Shown: piece by piece, positions 22,025 through 31,929 of the stretch
Numbering within the stretch: position 1 is the first letter of the stretch
Layout: every line of letters begins with the position of its first letter
NCBI RefSeq assembly: GCF_905404315.1
Contig: NC_066267.1
Location: 4,230,501 to 4,294,500 of the forward strand
Reading direction: 5' to 3'
DNA length: 64,000 nt
Source of the DNA: Leptidea sinapis
Taxonomy: Eukaryota > Arthropoda > Insecta > Lepidoptera > Pieridae
Notes under the pieces: generated by a model
Databases searched by the model: none
What the model was told of the DNA's origin: nothing
Seen by the model: only the letters and a program-made list of their open reading frames with translations
Translations under genes and position numbers: made by a program

Positions 22025-22490
22025 TGTGATCGCAAAGTTTCCTAACGCCCCCGGGCCGAACGGGATTCCTTCCGAATGCCTTAACACCCACAAGACGGAG
22101 TGCCACGGGGAACTGTTCGGCGCGAGCCTGGTGCCCGGACGGTTTCCTGACTGCTGGAAGAAAGAGAAGCTGGCTTTCTTGTCGAAGCTGGGGCGGCATG
22201 TAGACTCGATCGCAGCCTACAGGCCCATGGTGTTGCTGGACGAGGTGGGTAAATTGATTGAGAGGGTGATATGTGCCTCGTGCCGCCCTGAGTGTGGCCG
22301 CGGGTGGACGTGACGGGTTTACAAATCCACCCGCCTTAGTGGTACCAGATGTGTTGATAACGCCTTTCCCGGACTCCATCAAGGCGCGGTATGGTACACC
22401 GTGTGGTTTTAGTCGGTTCGATTCCGACACACCACTCTACCGATAACCCCGGTGGGGTGACGGACCGTGGGGGTCTCCACACGAAAAAAA
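22025..22490 (+). mobile_element. R1-like LINE fragment with 3' end
   Basis: GC-rich island in AT-rich DNA. The 5' part (22026-22290) encodes PNAPGPNGIPSECLN, GRFPDCWKKEKLAFL and AAYRPMVLLDEVGKLIERV, the N-terminal RT blocks of R1-clade LINEs. It then jumps directly to a 3' UTR (about 22290-22480) ending in eight A residues at about 22483-22490, so most of the RT is deleted. The UTR holds a perfect stem GTCGG/CCGAC (22412-22416, 22424-22428) around TTCGATT, a T-arm-like hairpin. The 140-codon minus-strand open frame here is antisense. Confidence 0.85.
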
Positions 22491-24450
22491 AGGAATGATA
22501 TCAAGTCAATATTTCAGCTTAATTGACAATCTGTTAAATAAAATTTTGGGATAGTATATTAATTAAGTAGTATTTAGTTAATTTTTTACTTGCCATCTTT
22601 TACTAGCCCAAAATACATATCTCCCGAGTAATTTTAGGTGCATGTAATGACGTGGTTGTTAATGCGTTCAAATGCCTTCACTCTCACGTTATCAGCGCTG
22701 CTTCACTTTCTCTGGTATGTTTTCATCTATTTGATAAATATAAGCGAAAATATAATATTAATGCTATTTTTTTACTAGAACAGTCTATATTTTCTCTATG
22801 TCACACTTAAATATGCAACCGATAGATTTCAATAATAGTTGAAATAATTTTTCATACATTTCATTTTTCAAACACAATCGAGATTTGGTTAGTTACGTTA
22901 AAGTTGTATTGTTAAAGTTTGGTTGTGGTGTGTAAATAAATATATTATTATAGCTACAAAACCCCGACACTAGCATATTTAAGGACGTTATCACGTCAAA
23001 AACTTAAAATTATGCAATAATTTATTATTAGATATAATATAGAAAATGTGATTTAGCAGTACACTGCTAACTTTGTTATCAATATGATAGTAGAAACTTA
23101 AGAAACTTGATTTCATCTTCCAACATCCAACATCTTTACTGTGTTGAGATTCTTGGCCTTTATTTTCTCTCTATCTATTGATTGGGTTACTCTTAAAGCG
23201 TTTTACAGCTACTAGGAATCGCAATTAGACAACAGATGCATAGAAGAGTTTTGCTTTGTTTCAAAAGAACTGTTAGAGTTTTGATAAGGTGATTTTTCGT
23301 ACATTCTACTTCCATCATATTATTTTCATCATTTCCACTTGCCATAAACAAAGTTCTCCAATTGCCTTTTCTCATCAAATTATCTTCTTATCTTGTTTTT
23401 TATTTTCTTTCTACAGCTTTGTCTCTCCATATTCAATGACATTTAAAACGTTTACCAAGAAACTTGCATATATATGTAAAAAATCTCCTCAGTAAAGGTA
23501 AAACAATGAAAATGGTAATAAAATGTTTTTATTTGAACAACGGGCAGCGACAATGAGCTAAAAAGAGAAATAAAACCGGAATGGACTCCATCAACGAAAC
23601 TGGAACAAAAGTAGAAAAAAATACGGCTGCATATTTGATGGAGAGTCTGTATTGACATGGGATGAAATACTTGAAGTGTGGTAATAATTATAGGGAAATC
23701 AATGCAAATTTAAGATCAAGTTGAAGTTAATTGGAATTAATTTCCTTGCGCGCTGTTGTCTTGCCGATAAGACACGGATACACCACATATTGTTAGAAAG
23801 TGCGTTTATCCACCTCAATCTGCAAAGCTTTTAAATATATAAATTAAAAATAATATAAATAATATAATATATATGTTTGAAAACTATTGTCAATTGAAAA
23901 AACGAAATTGTATTTAATCCCAGAAGTGAGGATTATCACTTTAAAAACATAAAAAACGGTGCAAAGTATAAAAATAATAAACTCCCCATAAACTAGCCCG
24001 CAACCTGTGCAAAGGAGCCTCCCATTGGTAAAATTATAATAATGTTTAACAAATTGATTTATGTATTTTTAATATGATAATAATTATAAGTGTAACTATT
24101 ACATTAAGTATCAGAGTAAGAAGCTGTCATAGAAGGTATTGATCTAAAGCCATTATATAAAAATGCAGTAAACTTATAAACGAGCAAATCCACTCACTGC
24201 CAACACACAATATTTGTGCGCACTAGCTCTTCATTTCGACGAACGTGTGGTGAATTAAAAATTTCAATACATTTACAGGATACGGAACGACTACGTCCCG
24301 ATGTTTCCATCCGATACATTAAACATTATGGCGCCTATCGCATTTTTTATTAGTTGTTTGCATTTTATGATCTAGAGAAATAAAATAAACTATAATGCAC
24401 CTCTTTAGGCAATAAATGGTATTATAATCAGGTGATAAGAATGAAACTAA
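22491..24450. other. Intergenic with two repeat scraps
   Basis: No gene is supported. Rep-C scrap at 23875-23960 (TTAATCCCAGAAGTGAGG and following). The open frames at 23193-23378, 23289-23495 and 23452-23658 overlap on both strands and match nothing I know. Confidence 0.5.
23992..24034 (-). repeat. SINE-A 5'-end scrap
   Basis: Only the last 40 bp opposite the A-tail survive (CCTGTGCAAAGGAGCCTCCC then ATTGGTA). This is the fixed 5' end of the family, without the rest, so it arose by deletion and not by 5' truncation. Confidence 0.75.
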
Positions 24451-24669
24451 GAGCGCTTTCGCACTACGTCCGATCAGAATCCGATCGTACCCATGAAAAT
24501 ACGGTGCGGTGTAGTCGTACAACTATATCTAATGGTTGTCGGAAAGAAATCGGATGGCGGAAGCCGGATCTAGTGCGTAAACTACCGTAGAAATAGTTCT
24601 ACGACTACTCCGGAATGTGTTTTCACGGGTACGGATCGGATTCGGATAGGACCTAGTGGGAAAGTGCTC
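24451..24669. mobile_element. Fold-back MITE with TAA duplication
   Basis: A 219 bp element that is palindromic over most of its length. Ends are GAGCGCTTTCGCACTACG (left) and the reverse of GAGCACTTTCCCACTAGG (right). It is flanked by TAA at 24448-24450 and 24670-24672, the 3 bp T-W-A type duplication of PIF/Harbinger elements. The arms continue through ATCCGATCGTACCCATGAAA and its counterpart. No coding capacity. Confidence 0.82.
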
Positions 24670-24937
24670 TAACAATATTTTAATATTGGTCAGTTTCCAT
24701 TCTTCTGATAATTATTAAAATTTATCAAAAAATAGTTTTGAAATATTTTTTTACCATTTCTCCATAGTATTACCTTAAATTAAGAGTTTGGAATTTTTGA
24801 AAAAGCCTTTTATTCTTTAGATGACACTACTCTTACTAAGCTTACACAGCTTAGTTTTCATTATAAGTCAATCACATGACATAACTCCATACTTATCCAA
24901 TTTTTTTAAACATTTAATAATAAATATCCATTAAGAC

Positions 24938-25155
24938 CTGCAGGCAAATGGGTACCACAGGGATCAATTCTCGAACCTTTTTCATGCCTTGGGTCCATCA
25001 ACGATTTACTATTTATAGCCTTGAAAGAAAATGAGTTTGTGCTTTTTCCTGACGATACATTGACATAAATGTATAACATTGACAAATTATCAGAAAATTC
25101 AGATAAAATGCGGCTTCATACAGATACTGCTTCCGCGCGGCCGCCTTACTCTTAC
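24938..25155 (+). mobile_element. Reverse-transcriptase remnant
   Basis: One frame reads KWVPQGSILEPF then INDLLFIA and LFPDDTLT, which line up with RT motif B (G-x-PQGS-x-LGP), the INDL block and the catalytic F-A-D-D motif (here FPDD). About 200 bp of a jockey-type LINE, with no flanking family sequence recognisable. Confidence 0.7.
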
Positions 25156-26271
25156 TTGGAAAGTGGTATCAAATTTTGCAGTTGTGTACATCCTATCCTA
25201 TCATACATAATTATTATGGTTTAGTTCCCAATTTCTTCCAAGATTAAAAATATTCTTATCAAATATTTATATAAATTTGAATTTCTCATTTATTTCTTCT
25301 TCGGATGGTAGATCTTAGTTTTATAAATATAATTCATTTTTTTTATGTAATAAACAATTGATGTGAAATAAATAGTCATATAAAGCAGACATAAATTATT
25401 CTTTCATTTTATTATAATTATTATAAACATAAATACAAATGCATAGGACATTACATTATGTAATGTCGTATAGGAGAACGAAAAGAAATGAACATTTGTC
25501 GTGCATTGTAAATATCTTTTCGTTTGAAGCTGCACTTCAGAAGAACATTTTTATTGCTTTTGAAGGGTATCTATTCTGTAGCCCCAACTATCTACTGACT
25601 CATGAATACGCATAATAAAATCCTAAGCTGAGTCTGTAAACTTAATGTTTTTTAGTTTTTTGTTTAGTTAGTCTGTTTCTGCACGTTCATTTCAGATACG
25701 GCTAAACCTACGATATCTAAAGATTACGTTTTAAACTACGTATTATGGTGAATTTTGTATCGGTAGAGTTAAAATAATAAATCTTTATCCATAAAAACTT
25801 ATTCTATTGTACAAATACTATGTTATTACGAAGCTGCCAATCTTATAGAAATGTAGGCAAAAATTTAATATTACGAATGTTGTAAATTTATGATTAGCTC
25901 ATTTAGGTCAATTAAATACTATGTTACGTTGGTGCTGATATGTTCATTAGTGATGTTTATACTAAGTAGGTAACTACTTGTGTCTTAAGCGTGGTATGAA
26001 ATGTCCTGTGGCTGGATGGAGCAGGTATGTAAGCGATGCCTGGTCTAAGTTTTTGGTTGGGGAAACCGAGAAATGGTAGTGTCTATGATGGCATGTACCG
26101 TAGTCGCAGTATGTTTAAGTAGCGCTTAAGATGGTGTCAAAACCACAGTGAACAAATATATAAATATTGTCTGAACAGCATTCGAAAAATGATTTTCGAA
26201 TGCTTTTGGAAATCAACCAATAAACAAAACAGTGGACTTGGCTTCCAGTGAGCGTAAGTAGTATTAACATA
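25156..26271. other. Intergenic, no gene recognised
   Basis: AT-rich. A perfect palindrome with 10 bp arms lies at 25447-25467. Nothing else recognisable. Confidence 0.5.
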
Positions 26272-26655
26272 ATGACAAGGTGTTGCTGAGTGCTTCTGTT
26301 AATGGCTTAGCGAGACTATTAAGCGTATGTGAAAACTACGCACACAGTCATGAATTGGCGTACAATGTCAAAAAGAGTGCATGAATGGTCTTTCAGACAA
26401 CTGAATTTATCACTCATTAAGTTATACGGTACCCCGTTGATGAGGGTGTACCAGTTTAAATACCTGGGTCATGTGGTATCCTTTGACCTGAAAGATGATG
26501 CTGATATAAAGAGAGGGCATTATCTGTTAGGGCAAACATCTCGCAGGTTTGCTCTATTTTCGACCCTTGTAAAAGTAAATCTGTGGGTCGACTACACAGA
26601 GAAACATAACAATGCCTTGCGTGTTCATTATAATCATGCATTGAAATTAAAATGA
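26272..26655 (+). mobile_element. LINE RT fragment (YGTPLMRVYQFKYLG type)
   Basis: Region just downstream of the RT catalytic loop. 26280-26375 encodes LLSASVNGLARLLSVCENYA then HSHELAYNVKKS. After a frameshift come LYGTPLMRVYQFKYLGHVVS and DLKDDADIKRGHYLLG near 26430-26530, then NALRVHYNHA near 26610-26640. The order is that of a common lepidopteran LINE, with internal deletions between REXR- and SLWVDYT-type blocks. The element has no 3' UTR here. Confidence 0.82.
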
Positions 26656-26855
26656 AAAATGTGAAAAAATATTTATTTCAGTAACAAAAATGGTACAAAC
26701 ATAATAGTGGACGTGACCTTCTATTAAGTGAGGAACACCTGTGCCAGAAGGCCACGCTCTTCCATATAAATAAATATTAACAGTACCATAAACATTATTA
26801 CAAATTATGTCTATAAAAATAAAATAACACAAAAAATATTATACGAACAGGATGA

Positions 26856-26943
26856 CTGTGTGTGTGTGTGTATGAGAGAGTATGTGAGTATGTGTCTTTG
26901 TGTATGTGTGGTGTAAGCATGAGTGCGTTTGTGTGGCGTGTGT
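26856..26943 (+). repeat. GT-rich microsatellite
   Basis: (GT)n at 26857-26871 followed by degenerate GTGTATGTGTGG-type units. Ordinary simple-sequence repeat. Confidence 0.8.
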
Positions 26944-27639
26944 CATTTGTTTTTCGTTTTTTCGTAAAACACCACTTATTGTATTACATATATTAAGAAA
27001 GTATACCTAAAATTTACTCCGTGTAGTTAAATAGCTCTTCAATTTCAACATAATTCATAGATTTCCACCAAATGGTTATACTCCGTCTACATTCCACTTT
27101 GTTAAGCGTATAGATCTCGAGTTATGCATTCAAAGTACTAGTGGAACTGCCTTTGAATTTGGCCTTCTATTCCATGTGACCACTGAACTAAACGTTGCTC
27201 GATATATCGACGCCCAGTATGTCGATACTGGCTCTGGCAGTGAGAGGAGTGATCTCGAATCGTCAAAGGGAGACTTATTAGCGTTAAACGCACAAACTTA
27301 TGTCTTCTTAGGGTTTAACTGGACTAAACCATTTTCCTATACAGTAACTTTACTCCTATACTAAACTTTAAATGAAGTCCAATTCATAAAAATTTTCCTA
27401 TTAAGACGTTATTAAGTCCACTCACTAGAGACCCAATTTCATAAAAGTTTAAAAAAGTCTTTATAACTGTTATTAAATGTTGAATGAAAACCGAAAAGAG
27501 TCCCGAACTGTCCCGAATGTTGGGGGCTGAAATATGTATTTAAGGAGACACATTAGCAACGGTTTTCCACAGAAAAGCACTCAACTGTTTTCTCGTTGAT
27601 TATTTACCCGACATCAATAGTGATAATTCAATATTTAAA
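26944..27639. other. No recognised feature
   Basis: AT-rich; the 62-codon open frame at 27176-27364 matches nothing known to me. Confidence 0.5.
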
Positions 27640-27790
27640 GAATTTGTCTTCATCTACAGGATCTACTTTACAGTTGATAACCTGCTCAACCCCAATAATT
27701 GCATATTAAGAAGTAGAGAAATGTAAATTTCCTCCTCCTTGATCAATTTTGGTAACAAATTTAATTTAGTTCAATATCATTATTATGTGT
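27640..27790 (-). repeat. Rep-C fragment
   Basis: Minus-strand piece of Rep-C: plus strand CAGGATCTACTTTACAGTTG, AACCTGCTCAACCCCAATAA and TTGGTAACAAATTTAATTTA are the complements of blocks at 18.6-18.7 kb and 44.8-44.95 kb. The tRNA-like block is missing. Confidence 0.7.
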
Positions 27791-27968
27791 GTTGCTCTGT
27801 TTTGCTTTTTTTCAATATTTCCGTCTATGTTAGTGCTACATTACTTCAAACAGTACTTATAACGACCGTTAGTTGCAGAAAGCATTCTTAAAGTTAATGA
27901 TTCATTAAATATAATACCGTCACTTTCCTTTTCATTTTGACAGTCAAAGATAGCATGTAATATAATAA

Positions 27969-28234
27969 CGGCCGTTACCAATATTAAATTACTATTACTT
28001 GAGACAAAAAACGTAACGATCGTTGTCTTTTCTGTCCCAATAAACTTATCGACGGTAACTCACCTTATCCGTACACGCTTTCTGTCAATGGGACGACGTA
28101 TAGCTTACCAGCGATAGATGTTTGATTAGAATGACTTATCGGGTATATTGAGACAGCTTCAGATTATTTACAGCTAATTACTGACAGTAGAAGGTATTTA
28201 TCTCTATCTGTAGTTAGTATATTGGGAACGGCCG
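27969..28234. mobile_element. MITE, CGGCCG-ended family, copy 1
   Basis: 266 bp element with terminal inverted repeats CGGCCGTTACCAATAT (left) and the reverse of CGGCCGTTCCCAATAT (right). TAA stands on both sides (27966-27968 and 28235-28237), a 3 bp duplication like that of PIF/Harbinger elements. The interior shares long blocks (CAATGGGACGACGTATAGCT; GAATGACTTATCGGG) with copy 2 at 56.1 kb. No ORF. Confidence 0.85.
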
Positions 28235-28496
28235 TAAGACTTTAACTTTAAGGATCCTTTCTGCAACCAGTGGTCAATAACATAGTCTGCAAAGAGAAGC
28301 CTAGTTCACTAATCCGGCAACAATAAGCAGATAAATTAAAACAGACAGAATATTTCCTTACCTTTCAGTTAACAATATTTCGTTACTATTGGTTTGGTTT
28401 TGGTGAGGAAAGGCGATAATGAAACTCTGATTTCTTAGTTTTTACTCATTATTATGATGTCTTTGTCATACTGATTTTTGTATCAGCGATGTTAGC

Positions 28497-28550
28497 GCCA
28501 TCATCATTATCATCATAAGCTGGAAGACGTCCACTGCTGGACAAAGGCAA
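28497..28550 (-). mobile_element. RTE-like LINE extreme 3' end
   Basis: Plus strand CATCATCATTATCATCATAA followed by AGACGTCCACTGCTGGACAA, the complement of the last ~50 bp of the RTE family including its ATG-rich tail. 5'-truncated almost completely. Confidence 0.85.
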
Positions 28551-28704
28551 AGATTTCCACAATTATATACAACATTATGTAATTACTCGGTTATATAAAA
28601 CTTATAATAATAACTTTAGTTCGGTTGATATTTTCCACCTCAGTAAATTCAAATTCAAAAATGAGATATTGAGAATATTTGTTGAAACATAATTTTATGT
28701 ACCT

Positions 28705-28705
28705 A

Positions 28706-28738
<33 letters not shown>

Positions 28739-28742
28739 ACAT
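28705..28742 (+). repeat. (CA)n microsatellite
   Basis: Nineteen or so CA units with one interruption (CT at about 28732). Confidence 0.95.
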
Positions 28743-28924
28743 TATATATATACTGACTACCATCTGTCCGAATACAATGATGGTTTTACTGTGTTGATTG
28801 CTTAAAATTCAAGCCTTTAAAATGTTAACCCCCTTTTGGCTATTAAATCACATTTTTATGTATTATTTAAACCTTATTAAGAGATGCAGATTATGAAAAT
28901 TTATTGAATTAGGCGTTACTTTGC

Positions 28925-29090
28925 GGAAATCCATAATGGCAGTCAGGACCCAGTCTCGTGCCAGATTTTGGCGAGACAACAAGTCCTGAGGATGCCTCGT
29001 GTAGAGGCGAAACACGTGTCGAATTGTTTTAAAAACAAATATTGGCGGAATTAACACTAAAGAAAACTTAAATCATTTGTATAATGATGC
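28925..29090 (+). repeat. Rep-G copy 1 (hammerhead-bearing repeat)
   Basis: About 165 bp that matches, inverted, the sequence at 58195-58345: AGTCTCGTGCCAGATTTTGG, the ribozyme-like core, and CAAATATTGGCGGAATTAAC. No coding sequence can be seen in it. The class is not proved; repeats carrying this core are known in association with Penelope-like retroelements. Confidence 0.75.
28978..29028 (+). ncRNA. Hammerhead-ribozyme-like motif, copy 1
   Basis: Candidate self-cleaving RNA. In order: stem I strand AACAAGTC (28978-28985); core CTGAGGA (28986-28992), fitting C-U-G-A-N-G-A; one extra T; stem II GCCTC/GAGGC (28994-28998, 29004-29008) with loop GTGTA; core GAAA (29009-29012); self-complementary ACACGTGT forming stem III without a loop (29012-29019); cleavage site GTC (29018-29020); stem I strand GAATTGTT (29021-29028), pairing 7 of 8. 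A stem III without a loop is the form reported for hammerhead variants of Penelope-like elements that cleave as dimers. The extra T after the first core segment is the main deviation. Confidence 0.6.
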
Positions 29091-29109
29091 GGATTATTTA
29101 TAAAATCTA

Positions 29110-29452
29110 TAAAATTCGTCCTGCGCTACACTCATCCAACGTATTCCGGCGATATTGACCAGATCATCGGTGCATCATGGGGCCTACCTACATTGCGTCT
29201 TCCGGCGACTCAGGACCACGTTAGCCATTCGAGGTCCTATCTGCCTGAAGTGCCATCTGTCCGTTGAACTATGTGTCCCGCCCACTGCCACTTCAATTTC
29301 GTAATCATTTGGGCTATGTCAGTGACTTTCACGGATCTCTTCACTTCTGATCCGATTCTCATCAGGCAAATAGTTAGCGACCACGTCTGCGCACCGTAAG
29401 TCGTTACTGGTAACAGAAATTGGTTGAAAACCATGGCACCTGGTTGGCGCCA
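29110..29452 (-). mobile_element. RTE-like LINE fragment, C-terminal coding
   Basis: Minus-strand pseudogene. The frame at 29237-29434 encodes VFNQFLLPVTTYGAQTWSLT, then a shortened stretch, then VTDIAQMITKLKWQWAGHIV and QRTDG. The segment between SLT and KVTDIAQ lacks about 30 residues found in relatives. Below it, blocks for DDLVNIAGIRWM-type residues follow in another frame. The (ATG)n tail is absent. Confidence 0.92.
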
Positions 29453-30689
29453 TAGAAATATTGATTTAAAATGCTTAAATCTAAGAAAGTGCTTAGCTAA
29501 ATATGTTTCATATAAAAATAAAGCATGATATTACACCATTATTTTAATATCACGTCCGGCTACTAAGTCAGCCGATATCAATTATGGTTTCATGTGCTTA
29601 ATTTGCATTTAACATGTTCTTGCATTTAATAATTGTTGTTATTATAGGGTAATACTTTAATGCCTTGAGTCATGTGAACTAATTATAAAGTAATAATATT
29701 ATTAAAAGTGTTGTACAGCTTACTGCTGTAAGAATGTTTATTATTTGCAACGTAGGTATGTTTTATTTGATACATTATTCGATAACTGTGATGCGCCATC
29801 AAACTATGGTATATAGTTTATTCCTTATTTCGTCTTGATAGAATATCTTTCTGCTAGTCTACCGATGAAAAGAAGTCAGGTATATTACTTTTGTGTGCGT
29901 GACAAGCTTATCTTAGCTGTGCTTGCAAGGCTCAAAATAGAGGTTAACTGTCAACCTCAATTTTTTTGATGTTTTCACAGCTGTCACAGTGTATCTAGAC
30001 ATCATCATCATCATCACTTCAGCCGGTAGACGTCCGCTACTGCACAAAAGCAACTGGTATGTGACTGTTACTTAGTTTTTAAAATAAAAAAAAGAGATTT
30101 GTGGTTGCTTAACACCACATGTTAGAAGTGAAAACATCAGTGTCTCCCTTAGACGGCTCGAGCCGAATTTATTCGAACGAGTGTTACATAGTCGAGCATG
30201 ACGGCTCAGTCCCATTAAACAAAAATAGTTTTTCATAGAAAAAAGGAGGCAAGAAATTTTTTGATAATATTTTTTATAGAAAACAAATCTAGAGGAATCA
30301 GAGAAGAGAAGCTACAATGCGTTGTATTTAATGCAAATTTCACTGAAAACAATTATAAAAATCACTTTTTGTACTGAACCCTAGATAGGTGAAAACGAAT
30401 CACGTCTGAATAAATTATTTTAAGCCCAGCAAAGGTTCGGGCGACAAAAGCTTTCACATGAGACGTCATTTTCATTTCAATTTCGAACGCTCATATCGAA
30501 GGCTACAGTTTAAAAAAAAGTCAAAATTAATGCACATTTTCACTCGTGGCTCTTTTGGTGTGAGTTTCTCGGTAAAAGTTAGATCCTATTTCGGCCTTCA
30601 ATAATACAATAATTCTAAGACAATAGGGGACTCCTCTAGCAGTCTAAAAACAAGTAATTTAAAATGTACTGGAATAAGTAATTATTGTA
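29453..30689. other. Intergenic with an RTE tail at 30000-30052
   Basis: AT-rich. At 30000-30052 the minus strand has another RTE extreme 3' end: plus strand CATCATCATCATCATCACTT followed by the complement of the coding end. Nothing else recognised. Confidence 0.7.
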
Positions 30690-30699
30690 AAATTGCAAA

Positions 30700-31320
30700 C
30701 CTGATGCACCAAAACATGCAAGGATTATTTGGTAAAGAACTTGAACTGGAGCTATTTATGGATCATAAAGATATACATATTTTATGTTTAACAGCGCACT
30801 GGCTTAGAAAATATGAGCTCATCTTTAACTTCAGTGGTCATGAGGTGGCAAGTGCGTTTTGCAGAGAAAAGGCTACACGTGGCGGCTCTCTTATACTTAT
30901 AAGTAAATTATTTAAATTCAAGAACGTGAAGATATCGTAGGCCTCTCTGTTGAACGTACCATTGAAATCGCGCCATTGATGTTAGTATATACAGACCCCC
31001 AGATGCAGTATATGAATTATTTGAAAGTGTATTGGAGGAGGTTTAATTAAAATTATGGAAGTCGAAGAAGTATATCATGATATGTGGTGATTTTAGTATT
31101 AATTTATTAGAAAAATCCACCACCTGTATTAGATTCAGATCTTTGTTCAAATCATATGATTTAACCAATATTTTCTTAGAGCCTACTAGAGTAACCGGCA
31201 CCTCCAAAAGCTGTATTGATAACATATTTTCAAATTATAAACCCATTTCTCAGGCAATAATAAACCAACTTTAACCAACGAGTTCAGACCACTTTGGCCA
31301 GTTAGCCTCTTTTAATATTG
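30700..31320 (+). pseudogene. LINE-B endonuclease domain
   Basis: APE-type endonuclease relic. 30704-30940 encodes MHQNMQGLFGKELELELFM, then ILCLTAHWLRKYE, where relatives have T-E-H-W: the catalytic Glu is Ala (codon 30794-30796). Further down, in other frames, come ICGDFSINLLE (31080-31112; usual G-D-F-N) and TGTSKSCIDNIFSN (31197-31238), then SSDHFGQLASF at about 31282-31314. So the order of endonuclease motifs is kept while at least one active-site residue is lost and the frame broken several times. Confidence 0.88.
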
Positions 31321-31929
31321 AGATCAATAAATGTTCTAAAATTAAAAAGTTTACGTTTGTTCCTGTGAATAATAGGCGGATGGAGAAATATAGAGGTAAT
31401 GTGTCAGTTAATCTCTCAAATTTGGATTTATTGCAACATAATATTAATCCTAATGAAATGTATGATATGTTATAAAATAATTAAAACAGAGTTTGCTTTT
31501 ATATTTACTTCAAAGACAGTCAAATCAGGTGGTCTCTTGTCATTTAATGATTGGGCAACAGCTGGCATTCATAGGAGCAGACAAAGGCTATAATACGAAC
31601 TATATAGTGAGAGATCATTATATAATCATGATGCATCTTTTCTCGAGTATGTTAAAAAATACTCTAAATTATTTAAAAGTGTTTGTTCTATTGCAAAGTC
31701 TATGCATATAAGACATATAATTAAAAATGCACCGAATAAAATAAAGATGACTTGGAATGTGATTAACTGGGAATCTGGAAGAGTGAAAGACCGCAACATT
31801 GAATACAATTTATCAATAAACAATACTATAATTCAATCTCAGCAGGAAGTTGCTTCTGCTTTCGAGAAATTCTCTCGACATGAAAAAAACTGCTGATATA
31901 TGGGGTATTTCTGTTAAAATAATAAGTTA

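Noticed and set aside
22008..22430. 140-codon minus-strand open frame as a gene
   Set aside because: It is antisense to the R1-like RT fragment and its GC-rich 3' UTR; the sense strand explains the sequence.
22025..22490. Telomere-specific R1-type insertion (SART/TRAS style)
   Set aside because: No TTAGG repeats flank the fragment, so there is no support for a telomeric site.
28925..29090. Penelope-like reverse transcriptase beside the hammerhead-like motif
   Set aside because: I looked for GIY-YIG and RT blocks on both strands around both Rep-G copies and found none; only the non-coding repeat is present.
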